Shown piece by piece: positions 18,021 through 25,469 of a DNA stretch of 64,000 bases (position 1 is the first letter of the stretch; every line of letters starts with the position of its first letter). The DNA is from Sorangium aterium. Lineage in GTDB: Bacteria > Myxococcota_A > Polyangia > Polyangiales > Polyangiaceae. The notes beneath the pieces were generated by a model. That model saw nothing but the letters and a program-made list of their open reading frames with translations, made no database searches and had not been told where the DNA came from. The position numbers and the translations under genes were made by a program. Location: assembly GCF_028368935.1 (NCBI RefSeq), contig NZ_JAQNDK010000005.1, positions 372,001-436,000 of the forward strand, written 5' to 3'.

Positions 18021-18628
18021 ACGATGAAGCGCAGTTCAGCGAGGCGGACCTCGCTCCGAGCCCCGAAGAGCGCGCCGCGTCGCGCCGCTCCCTCATCGAT
18101 CGCGTGGCCGCGAGCGTGGCCGCGCTCGCGGCGGGGGCCTGGGTCGGTGGCATCGTGGCGCTGGGCGCCTGCGCTGCCCCGTTCGTCTTCCGGCTCGCCC
18201 CGGCCCCCTTCTCCGGTGACGCCATGAGCGCGGCGTTCGCCCGCTTCGATCAATTCGCGCTCGGCGCCGCGGTGATCCTCCTCGGCGCCGAGGTGGCCCG
18301 CACCTGGGCCGCGTACCGCCACGGCGCGGGCCGCGCGGCGCGCGTGCGCCGGGTCGTCGCCATGGTGCTGGCCGGGTGCGCCGCGTACGTCGGCCTGGCG
18401 CTCACCCCCCGCATCGCGGCGCTCCACCGCGAGGGCGTCCAGCGCGGCGAGGGGGAGCTCGGCATGGAGCTCGAACGCGTCCATCGCCGCGCCGAGCTCG
18501 TGAGCAAGTCGGAGGTGTTCCTCGGCGCGAGCCTGGTCCTGCTGCACGTCTTCACGCTCGGCGCGCGCCGCCCCGAGCAGCACGACGACGAGGAAGCGGC
18601 CGCCCCGCTGCCGCCCGGCCCGCGGTGA
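18017..18628 (+). CDS. DUF4149-type membrane protein
   Basis: A 203-residue integral membrane protein with four hydrophobic segments (around residues 30-55, 75-95, 112-132 and 170-190) and a charged loop before the last (GELGMELERVHRRAE). The pattern matches the DUF4149/TMEM205-like family, whose function is unknown. The ATG overlaps the TGA of the HEAT gene, so this membrane protein and a soluble scaffold are probably made in step. Confidence 0.8.
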   Translation: MNDEAQFSEADLAPSPEERAASRRSLIDRVAASVAALAAGAWVGGIVALGACAAPFVFRLAPAPFSGDAMSAAFARFDQFALGAAVILLGAEVARTWAAYRHGAGRAARVRRVVAMVLAGCAAYVGLALTPRIAALHREGVQRGEGELGMELERVHRRAELVSKSEVFLGASLVLLHVFTLGARRPEQHDDEEAAAPLPPGPR

Positions 18629-18754
18629 CGACGCCGGGGGCGCCCCACCTGCGCCGTCGCCTCGGGCGTGGGCGCACGCGCGACGATCGAGGCTCCGAGG
18701 GGCGCGATCGTCGCGCGCGCGCCGCCGCGCATCGCGCCCACACGGAGGGATCGG

Positions 18755-19030
18755 ATGCCGCGTGACAACAAGCTCTATAGCGGCTTCGTCAACCACGATT
18801 ACATCATCACCTTCTCGATCGCCGACGAGGCGAACCGGGCGCGCCTCGTCGCGCTCTGCGCCGGACCGTGGCAGGGCGACGAGGTCACGCCCGACACCTG
18901 GGAAGTGTCGAACACGCTGAGCCCCGATCAGATGGAGCGCGCCATCCTCGATCTGATGGGCGACGCGGACCGCGCCGCTTACTACTACCTCTCGGACAGC
19001 AAGCGGATGTTCCGCGTCCTGCTCGGCTGA
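18755..19030 (+). CDS. Small conserved-looking protein of unknown function
   Basis: A 91-residue protein starting at ATG 18755, with GGAGGG close upstream. It has no signal or membrane segment and mixes alpha and beta elements (DYIITFSIADEAN, then a helix with LSPDQMERAILDLMG, ending in DSKRMFRVLLG). Codon use fits a real gene, and the strong ribosome-binding site supports translation. I do not recognise a family. Confidence 0.75.
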   Translation: MPRDNKLYSGFVNHDYIITFSIADEANRARLVALCAGPWQGDEVTPDTWEVSNTLSPDQMERAILDLMGDADRAAYYYLSDSKRMFRVLLG

Positions 19031-19133
19031 GCTCGTGCGCGAGGGATGTGAGCCGCTTCGCTCGGGCATGCCGCAGGGCGCGGGAGGCGCGTCGCCGCGG
19101 GCCGAAGGGGCCACGAGCGCCGTCATTTCGCGG

Positions 19134-19139
19134 TATGGT
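19134..19139 (+). promoter_or_regulatory. -10 box (TATGGT) of the E1-alpha gene
   Basis: TATGGT ends six bases before ATG 19146 and leaves no room for a ribosome-binding site, consistent with a leaderless transcript. Confidence 0.45.
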
Positions 19140-19145
19140 CCGGTC

Positions 19146-20339
19146 ATGAGCGAGCTGGAAGCCACGCCGCCCGGCGCCTCCGCGAGGTCCGCCGCCGACG
19201 CCCCTCCACCTCACGCGCCCACGTCGCGACCAGGGGAGGGGGGCGACGAGGGCTTGCTCAGCGTCCTCCGGGACGACGGAACCCTGGATCCCGCGACCGA
19301 CCCCTGCCTGAGCGACGCGCTGCTGCTGCGCGCGTACCGCGAGATCAAGCGCCTCAGGCTGCTCGACGCGCGCATGCTCCTGCTCCAGCGGCAGGGGCGG
19401 GTCGGCTTCTACGGCGCGTGCACCGGCCAGGAGGCGACGCCGATCGCCACCGCGCTCGCGGTCGAGCCCACGGACTGGATCTTCCCCGCGCTGCGCGAGA
19501 GCGTGATGATGCTGGTGCGCGGCTTCCCGCTCCGCACCTATGTGGCCCAGGTGTTCGGCAACGCGGGCGACCTCCTCCAGGGGCGCCAGATGCCGTCGCA
19601 CATGAGCGGGCGGCAGGTGAACCAGGTGTCCTGGTCGAGCTGCATCGGCCCGCAGCTCCCGCAGGCGGTCGGCGCCGCGTGGGCCGCGAAGCTGCGGCGC
19701 GACAGCACCGTGGTGGTGGGGTTCATGGGCGACGGCGCGACGAGCGAGCCCGATTTCCACAGCGCGATGAACTTCGCGGCGGTCTTCAAGGCGCCGTGCG
19801 TCATGATCTGCCAGAACAACCACTGGGCCATCAGCGTGCCGACGGACCGGCAGACGGCCTCGAGGACGATCGCCATCAAGGGGCGCGCCTACGGCGTCCC
19901 GTCGGTGCGGGTCGACGGCAACGACGTCATCGCCGTCTACCGCGCCGTCTCCGAGGCGGTCGCGCGGGCTCGTGACGGCGGCGGCCCCAGCTTCATCGAG
20001 GCGCTCACCTACCGCGTCGGCGCGCACTCCTCGAGCGACGACCCGAGCCGCTACAGGTCGCAAGAGGAGGTCGATCGCTGGACGGAGCGCGACCCGCTGC
20101 TGCGCCTCGGGCGCCACCTCGCCGGCCGCGGGCTCCTCGACGACGCCGCGGAGTCCTCCCTCGAGGCGGAGCTCAACGCCGAGATCGCCGCCGCCGTCGC
20201 CGAGGTCGAGGCGATGGGACCGCCTGCCCGGGAGACGCTGTTCGACGACGTCTACGCCGAGCTGCCCTGGCACCTGCGGGACCAGCGCGCAGAGCTCCTG
20301 CGCTCCCCGAAAGCGCCGGCGCACGGCGGCGGGCGCTGA
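19146..20339 (+). CDS. 2-oxoacid dehydrogenase E1 component, alpha subunit
   Basis: A 397-residue thiamine-diphosphate enzyme subunit, decarboxylating pyruvate or branched-chain 2-oxoacids. The ThDP motif runs from GDGATSEPDFHS to CQNNHWAIS, and the phosphorylation-loop region YRVGAHSSSDDPSRYR is present. The first 55 residues are a Pro/Ala-rich extension absent in many relatives. The YGACTGQEA segment and SSSDDPSRY loop look closer to the branched-chain (2-oxoisovalerate) type, but this is not certain. The next gene encodes E3; the E1-beta and E2 genes are not in the window. Confidence 0.9.
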   Translation: MSELEATPPGASARSAADAPPPHAPTSRPGEGGDEGLLSVLRDDGTLDPATDPCLSDALLLRAYREIKRLRLLDARMLLLQRQGRVGFYGACTGQEATPIATALAVEPTDWIFPALRESVMMLVRGFPLRTYVAQVFGNAGDLLQGRQMPSHMSGRQVNQVSWSSCIGPQLPQAVGAAWAAKLRRDSTVVVGFMGDGATSEPDFHSAMNFAAVFKAPCVMICQNNHWAISVPTDRQTASRTIAIKGRAYGVPSVRVDGNDVIAVYRAVSEAVARARDGGGPSFIEALTYRVGAHSSSDDPSRYRSQEEVDRWTERDPLLRLGRHLAGRGLLDDAAESSLEAELNAEIAAAVAEVEAMGPPARETLFDDVYAELPWHLRDQRAELLRSPKAPAHGGGR

Positions 20340-20501
20340 CCTCGGGGAGGGATTTCCCCTCGCTGCGAGGTCGTGTAAGCCCCCGGGCACCCAGGGACGG
20401 CTCGCGGGTGCGGGCGCGGCCTCAGGGCTGTCGGCGAGGGGCTTGCCTGACGAACCCCGGCGCCCCTAGTTCCAGTCTTCGAAGCGCACAAAAGGACAAG
20501 G

Positions 20502-21908
20502 ATGAAGACCTACGACGCAATCGTGATCGGAGCCGGCCCCGGCGGTTACCCCTGCGCCATCCGGCTCGCTCAGCTCAAGCAGAAGGTGCTCTGCATCGAG
20601 AAGGAGAACGTCGGCGGCGTCTGCCTCAACTGGGGGTGTATCCCCTCCAAGGCGCTGATCTCCGCCGCGCATCTCTACGAGAAGTCGCAGGCCGGCGCCG
20701 CGATGGGCATCAAGGTCAGCGGCGTCGAGCTCGACGCCAACAAGATGCAGGACTGGAAAGAAGGCATCGTCAAGAAGCTCACCGGCGGCGTCGGGTCGCT
20801 GCTCAAGGGCAACGGCGCCGACGTGGTGAACGGCACCGCCACGGTCGTGGGGCCGAAGCGCGTGGACGTGACCCGGGCTGACGGCTCGGTGGAGCAGTTC
20901 GAGGCGACGAAGGCGATCGTGATCGCGACCGGCTCGACGACCATCGAGATCCCGACGTTCAAGTTCGACGGCGACACGATCATCGGCGCGAAGGAGGCGG
21001 TCAGCCTGCGCCGCGTCCCGAAGCGGCTGATGGTGATCGGCGGCGGCGTCATCGGCCTGGAGCTCGGCATGGTCTACCAGGCGTTCGGCGCCGAGCTCAT
21101 CGTCGTCGAGGCGCTGCCGGAGCTGCTCACGGGCGTCGACCCCGACTGCACAAAGATCGTCGAGCGCAAGATCCTGAAGCGCGGCGGCACGATCCACAAG
21201 AACGCCAAGGCGCTCGGGTACGAGAAGCAGAAGGACGGCTCGGTCGGGGTGAAGATCCAGGCCGACGGCAAGGAGCAGACGATCGTCGTCGACACCGTGC
21301 TCGTCGCCGTCGGCATGCGGCCGAGCAGCAAGGGGCTCGGCCTCGAGAAGGTCGGCGTCACGGTCGATCAGCGCGGGTTCGTCCCGACGGACAAGTTCTG
21401 CCGCACCAACGTGCCCTCGATCTACGCCATCGGCGACGTCAGCGGGCCGCCCCTGCTCGCGCACAAGGCGACGAAGGAGGGCGAGATCGCCGCCGAGGTC
21501 ATCGCGGGCCACAAGGCCGAGAAGGACTGGGTCGCGATCCCGGGCGCGATCTTCACCGATCCGGAGATCGCCACGGTGGGGCTCACCGAGGCGGAGGCGA
21601 AGGCGAAGGGCCTCGAGGTCAGCATCGGCAAGTTCCCGTTCTCGGTGCTCGGCAAGGCCATGGCCATGAACGAGACCGAGGGCTTCGTGAAGATCGTCGC
21701 CGACAAGAAGACGAAGCAGGTGCTCGGCGTCCACATCGTCGGGCCGGAGGCCAGCACCATGATCAGCGAGGCGTCCCTCTCGCTCGAGATGGCGGCCTTC
21801 CTCGAGGATCTCTCGCTCACGATCCACCCCCACCCGACCCTCGGCGAGTCGCTGATGGAAGCCGCCGCCCACGCCATGGGCGCCGCGATCCACATCGCAA
21901 ATCGCTAG
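20502..21908 (+). CDS. lpdA: Dihydrolipoamide dehydrogenase (E3)
   Basis: A 468-residue flavoprotein that reoxidises dihydrolipoamide of 2-oxoacid dehydrogenase or glycine cleavage complexes. It has the FAD motif GAGPGGYPCAIR, the redox disulphide GGVCLNWGCIPSK, the NAD motif GGGVIGLE, the FAD-contact region YAIGDV and the C-terminal catalytic HPHPTLGE. Length is normal for the family. AAGGACAAGG before the ATG serves as ribosome-binding site. It lies 162 bases after the E1-alpha gene on the same strand, a functional pairing. Confidence 0.97.
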   Translation: MKTYDAIVIGAGPGGYPCAIRLAQLKQKVLCIEKENVGGVCLNWGCIPSKALISAAHLYEKSQAGAAMGIKVSGVELDANKMQDWKEGIVKKLTGGVGSLLKGNGADVVNGTATVVGPKRVDVTRADGSVEQFEATKAIVIATGSTTIEIPTFKFDGDTIIGAKEAVSLRRVPKRLMVIGGGVIGLELGMVYQAFGAELIVVEALPELLTGVDPDCTKIVERKILKRGGTIHKNAKALGYEKQKDGSVGVKIQADGKEQTIVVDTVLVAVGMRPSSKGLGLEKVGVTVDQRGFVPTDKFCRTNVPSIYAIGDVSGPPLLAHKATKEGEIAAEVIAGHKAEKDWVAIPGAIFTDPEIATVGLTEAEAKAKGLEVSIGKFPFSVLGKAMAMNETEGFVKIVADKKTKQVLGVHIVGPEASTMISEASLSLEMAAFLEDLSLTIHPHPTLGESLMEAAAHAMGAAIHIANR

Positions 21909-21931
21909 AGCGACGGTCACCCGCTTCGGAT

Positions 21932-22008
21932 ACGGGCCCACCTCGACGTTTTCGGTGCTCAGCGCACCGGAGTGCGCTTGCGCGCCGAAAACGCCGATCT
22001 GGGCCCGT
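21932..22008. repeat. Long inverted repeat downstream of lpdA
   Basis: Two 24-base arms (21932-21955 and 21985-22008) are complementary at 21 of 24 positions; outer ACGGGCCCA and inner CGTTTTCGG blocks are perfect. The 29-base centre contains a further GCGCA/TGCGC hairpin with loop CCGGAG. It begins 23 bases after the lpdA stop and could fold into a large cruciform or RNA stem. Confidence 0.7.
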
Positions 22009-22029
22009 CTCCTGTGCGGGAGACCGCCG

Positions 22030-22052
22030 CTCTGCTCTGCACTTAAGCAGAG
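22030..22052. repeat. Hairpin CTCTGCT/AGCAGAG
   Basis: A perfect 7-bp stem with a 9-base loop containing the only CTTAAG-like AT-rich patch in the gap. It is the second of three inverted repeats between lpdA and msrBA. Confidence 0.5.
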
Positions 22053-22065
22053 GTGGGCGGAAACC

Positions 22066-22093
22066 GGTTTCGAGCACCGGAGCGCTCGAAACC
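22066..22093. repeat. Hairpin GGTTTCGAGC/GCTCGAAACC
   Basis: A perfect 10-bp stem with an 8-base loop. The loop region CACCGGAG is the same as in the inner hairpin of the 21932 repeat. The left arm overlaps the palindrome AAACCGGTTT (22061-22070). It could terminate the msrBA or lpdA transcript or bind a protein. Confidence 0.55.
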
Positions 22094-22179
22094 AGCAGAG
22101 AGTTCCGGGAGGCGTGGAGTTCTCAGCCTTCCCGCCGCCCTTCGATTTTCGCGGCTTCTTGACGTGATGGCGGTCTACG

Positions 22180-23337
22180 TCAGTCGCGCATGAAATGGCA
22201 CGTATACCCGGCCGGGTACTTCTCCAGGTACTTCTGGTGGTACTCCTCGGCGCGCGTGAACGGGCCGGCCTCCACGATCTCGGTGACGAGCGGAGCGCGC
22301 CACTTGCCGCTCTTGTCGACGCGCGCCTTCACCTCCTCGGCGATGCGGCGCTGCTCGGGCGTCGTGACGAAGATCGCTGAGCGGTACTGCGTCCCGACGT
22401 CGTTGCCCTGGCGGTTCCGCGTCGTCGGATCGTGCATGCGGAAGAACCACTTCTCGAGCAGCTCGGCATAGGACAGCTTCGCGGGATCGAAGACGATGCG
22501 CACCGACTCGGCGTGGCCCGTCGATCCGGTCTTCACGTCTTCATAGGTCGGCGCCTTCGTCCGGCCGCCGGCATAACCGACCTCCGTCTCGAGGACACCG
22601 GGGATCTGCCGGAGGAGCTCTTCCATCCCCCAGAAGCAGCCGCCCGCCAGGACGGCCGTCTCCAGCGTCGTCTGGCACCCAGGCGCCTCGCCCGGCGCCG
22701 GGACGGCGCAGGCGTTCGCGCTCGCTTGCTCCCTAGGCGCGCCGCCGCGGCCCTCGAACAGCGCCCGATAGGCGCCGTAACCCTCCGCCTCGAGGCGAGC
22801 CAGCGGGATGAAACGGAGGGACGCGGAGTTGATGCAGTAGCGCAGCCCTTCGGGCGCGGGCCCGTCCTCGAAGACGTGCCCGAGGTGCGAGTTGCCGGCC
22901 TTGGAGCGAACCTCCGTTCGGACCATCCCGTGGCCCCTGTCCGAGCGCTCCACGACCCGCTCCGGCTCGACGGGGCGCGTGAAGCTCGGCCAGCCGGTGC
23001 CCGAGTCGAACTTGTCGAGCGACGAGAAGAGCGGCTCGCCGCTCGCGACATCCACGTAGAGGCCCGCCTCGTGGTTGTCCCAGAAGGCGTTGCGGAACGG
23101 CGGTTCGGTCGCGTCGCGCTGGGTGACCTCGTATGCGAGCGGCGTGAGCTGCTTGCGCAGCTCCTCATCCGACGGTTTGCGATAGCTTCTGTCCGACATC
23201 GTCACAGCCTCCTTGGACCCCGGAATCACCTTGCTCGCCCTCCCTGCATCGCCGGCGCGAAAGCACGCGAACACGGCGGCGCACGCGATGAGGACGAGCG
23301 CGAAGAGAAGACCAGCAGCGCGGAGCCGTTTCATCAT
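22180..23337 (-). CDS. msrAB: Exported methionine sulfoxide reductase, MsrB-MsrA fusion
   Basis: A 385-residue protein with a hydrophobic N-terminus ([10 protein letters not shown]) whose LIAC fits a lipobox, so it is probably membrane-anchored outside the cytoplasm. Residues about 45-175 are MsrB ([14 protein letters not shown], catalytic [11 protein letters not shown]). Residues about 215-380 are MsrA (catalytic [31 protein letters not shown]). MsrA and MsrB reduce the S and R sulfoxides respectively. The order MsrB then MsrA is the reverse of the common PilB-type arrangement. Starts at 23337 or 23334 both fit. Confidence 0.95.
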   Translation of the reverse strand: MMKRLRAAGLLFALVLIACAAVFACFRAGDAGRASKVIPGSKEAVTMSDRSYRKPSDEELRKQLTPLAYEVTQRDATEPPFRNAFWDNHEAGLYVDVASGEPLFSSLDKFDSGTGWPSFTRPVEPERVVERSDRGHGMVRTEVRSKAGNSHLGHVFEDGPAPEGLRYCINSASLRFIPLARLEAEGYGAYRALFEGRGGAPREQASANACAVPAPGEAPGCQTTLETAVLAGGCFWGMEELLRQIPGVLETEVGYAGGRTKAPTYEDVKTGSTGHAESVRIVFDPAKLSYAELLEKWFFRMHDPTTRNRQGNDVGTQYRSAIFVTTPEQRRIAEEVKARVDKSGKWRAPLVTEIVEAGPFTRAEEYHQKYLEKYPAGYTCHFMRD

Positions 23338-23447
23338 CCACCTGGCCTGTCGAGGGTAGCGCACCTAACCCTCCTACGCCCCGCGGCGCCGCTGGTTTCG
23401 CCCGGCGAGCACGGCCCGCGCAGCCTCGCGCGGCGCCGGCCTCGGCG

Positions 23448-24452
23448 CTACGGGCCGCCGCTCTCGAGCGAGGCGTCGCTCTCGGCGGCGCCCCGCTCGA
23501 AGCATTCGGCAGGGATCTCGCGCGCGCGGCGGACGAGGCGGGTCGCCCCGATGAAGGCCGACGTGACCGGATCGTAGTAGCCGCTCGCCCCGTGCAGGCC
23601 CGGGACCGCGCGCTGGTAGTGGCGCGCGACCCGCTCCATGAGCGCCTCGCGGACGTACTTGCCCACCATCGACGCCATCGCGACGCAAAGATCCGAGGCG
23701 TCGCTATCGCGGACGAACGCGATCTCGCCGAGGCCGGGGAAGCGGTAGGCGCTTCGGGCGCGGCTCTCCTCGAGCACGGCGTGCATCCTCCCCGCGAGCG
23801 GGCCGAACGCGGAGCCGTACTTGCCGAAGCCGCCGACCTTGCCGCACACCGCGAACACCTCCGCGCCGGCGAGGCCGCGGAGCTCCAGGACGAGGCGCTC
23901 CATCGCGTGGAGATCGAGCACGAACCTGTTCTTCCCGGCGCGCGCCCCGTCGTTCATCCGCTTCGCGCAGAGCAGCACCGAGCGCACGGCGACGACCTCG
24001 ACCCCCTTCCCCGACAGCTTGTCGAGGTCCTTACCGACCGCGCCGAGCAGCTCGTCGGGCGCGGTGAACGCCTCGCCCTCCGCCGACCAGCACTGCTCCT
24101 CGACGTGGCCAGGGCAGAGCGCGCGGAGCGCGGGGCGATCGTCGAGCGCGACGGCGTGGAGCAGCTCATCCACAGATGACGCGCCGCTGACCATCCCCGC
24201 GCGGCCGCATCCGCGCGCGACCAGCGCGCGAGCCCAGGCCTCGCCGAGCGAGACATCCCCGTGCGCAACGAGCTGCTTCGAGTCGCCGAGCCGCTGGGCG
24301 AGCGCACCGCGAGGGGCGCGGCCGGCGACGTGCCAGCCCGCCTCCGTGACGCGCGTGAGGACCGCCGTCACCACCATCGGACCGAGCCGCGGGCCCAGCC
24401 CGTTCTCATCGACGCCGATACGGTAGCGGACGGAGGGCTCGGCGGACGTCAT
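23448..24452 (-). CDS. Divergent RNase HII-like protein
   Basis: A 334-residue protein read from ATG 24452, with GAGGGG well placed upstream. The N-terminal GVDENGLGPRLGPMVV and GDSKQL copy the RNase HII signature (usually DEAGRGP and DSKKL), and RDSDASDLCVAMASMVGKYVRE resembles the block with the last active-site aspartate. It is about 100 residues longer than bacterial RNase HII and the third acidic residue is not obvious. RNase HII removes ribonucleotides from DNA; whether this copy does so is open. It may be a paralogue with another nucleic-acid role. Confidence 0.75.
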   Translation of the reverse strand: MTSAEPSVRYRIGVDENGLGPRLGPMVVTAVLTRVTEAGWHVAGRAPRGALAQRLGDSKQLVAHGDVSLGEAWARALVARGCGRAGMVSGASSVDELLHAVALDDRPALRALCPGHVEEQCWSAEGEAFTAPDELLGAVGKDLDKLSGKGVEVVAVRSVLLCAKRMNDGARAGKNRFVLDLHAMERLVLELRGLAGAEVFAVCGKVGGFGKYGSAFGPLAGRMHAVLEESRARSAYRFPGLGEIAFVRDSDASDLCVAMASMVGKYVREALMERVARHYQRAVPGLHGASGYYDPVTSAFIGATRLVRRAREIPAECFERGAAESDASLESGGP

Positions 24453-24632
24453 GCACGGCCCCTCTGCCACACCATGACGCCCGCGTCACCGCGCGGATCT
24501 CCGTCAGGCCACCCGCCGTCCCGCTCGGGACCACTTGCCGGTTCGGTCCCAAAATTCTCAAACTTTCTCGAGCTCATGCGCGATCCACCGCGCCGCGCGC
24601 ACCTTTTCCCCGGCTCCCGCCGGGGGCGCCGC

Positions 24633-24638
24633 TATAGT
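24633..24638 (+). promoter_or_regulatory. -10 box (TATAGT) of gloB
   Basis: TATAGT ends nine bases before ATG 24648 in an otherwise GC-rich setting. No Shine-Dalgarno lies between, which suggests a leaderless or near-leaderless transcript. Confidence 0.5.
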
Positions 24639-24647
24639 CGACGCCTC

Positions 24648-25403
24648 ATGCGCATCCTCCCCGTGCCCTGCCTCAGCGACAACTACGCGTACCTCGTGGC
24701 CGCGGACGGGCGGCGCGAGGCGATCGTCATCGATCCCTCGGAGGCCCAGCCGATCATCTCGGCGCTCGAGCGCGAGAAGCTCAGTCTGGTCGCCATCGTC
24801 AACACGCACCACCACCACGATCACGTCGGCGGCAACGAGGCGCTCCGCGAGCGCTACGGCGACCTCCCGGTCTATGCGCACTCGAGCGACGTCGGGCGCG
24901 TCCCCGCGCAGACGGAGCGGGTCGAGGAGGGCACGCCGGTCCAGGTCGCCGGCCTCACGCTCCAGCCGTTGCACGTCCCCGGCCACACGCTCGGCGCCGT
25001 CTCGTATTGCGTCGAGGACGTTGTGTTCACCGGAGACACCCTCTTCATCGCCGGATGTGGCCGCATGTTCGAGGGGACGCCGGAGGTCATGCACGCCTCG
25101 CTCTCCAAGCTCGCCGCGCTCCCGGCGCACACGCGCGTCTTCTGCGGTCATGAGTACACAGTGAACAACCTTCGTTTCGCCGAGACGGTCGAGCCCGAGA
25201 ACGAGGCTGTCCGCAAGAAGCTCGCGGCTGCCCGTGCGGCGCGGGAGCGCGGCGAGCCCACGGTCGGGAGCACGATGGCCGACGAGCTCGCGACGAACCC
25301 GTTCCTGCGCTGCGGCGAGCCGCGTTTGCAGGCGCGCTTCCCGGGGGCCACGCCGTCCGACGTGTTCGCCGCCGTGCGTCGCGCGAAGGACGATTACCGC
25401 TGA
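24648..25403 (+). CDS. gloB: Hydroxyacylglutathione hydrolase (glyoxalase II) family
   Basis: A 251-residue metallo-beta-lactamase-fold thioesterase hydrolysing S-lactoylglutathione to lactate and glutathione. The metal-binding motif THHHHDHVGG is intact, as are HVPGHTLG, FTGDTLFIAGCGRMFEG and FCGHEYT. The C-terminal substrate-binding helix region (NPFLR) is present, as in true glyoxalase II. Length matches the family. Confidence 0.95.
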   Translation: MRILPVPCLSDNYAYLVAADGRREAIVIDPSEAQPIISALEREKLSLVAIVNTHHHHDHVGGNEALRERYGDLPVYAHSSDVGRVPAQTERVEEGTPVQVAGLTLQPLHVPGHTLGAVSYCVEDVVFTGDTLFIAGCGRMFEGTPEVMHASLSKLAALPAHTRVFCGHEYTVNNLRFAETVEPENEAVRKKLAAARAARERGEPTVGSTMADELATNPFLRCGEPRLQARFPGATPSDVFAAVRRAKDDYR

Positions 25404-25469
25404 CTTTCGACGTCGCGCGCGGCCGTATTCCGCTCGCGCCCGCCGTCCGATTTCTATACGACTAGGCCC

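Noticed and set aside
18668-18754. Upstream extension of the 91-residue protein to an ATG at 18668
   Set aside because: The extension is Ala/Arg-rich and lacks a ribosome-binding site, whereas GGAGGG stands directly before 18755.
21932-22093. Inverted repeats as ends of an insertion sequence
   Set aside because: No transposase or remnant lies between or beside the arms and no target-site duplication is visible.
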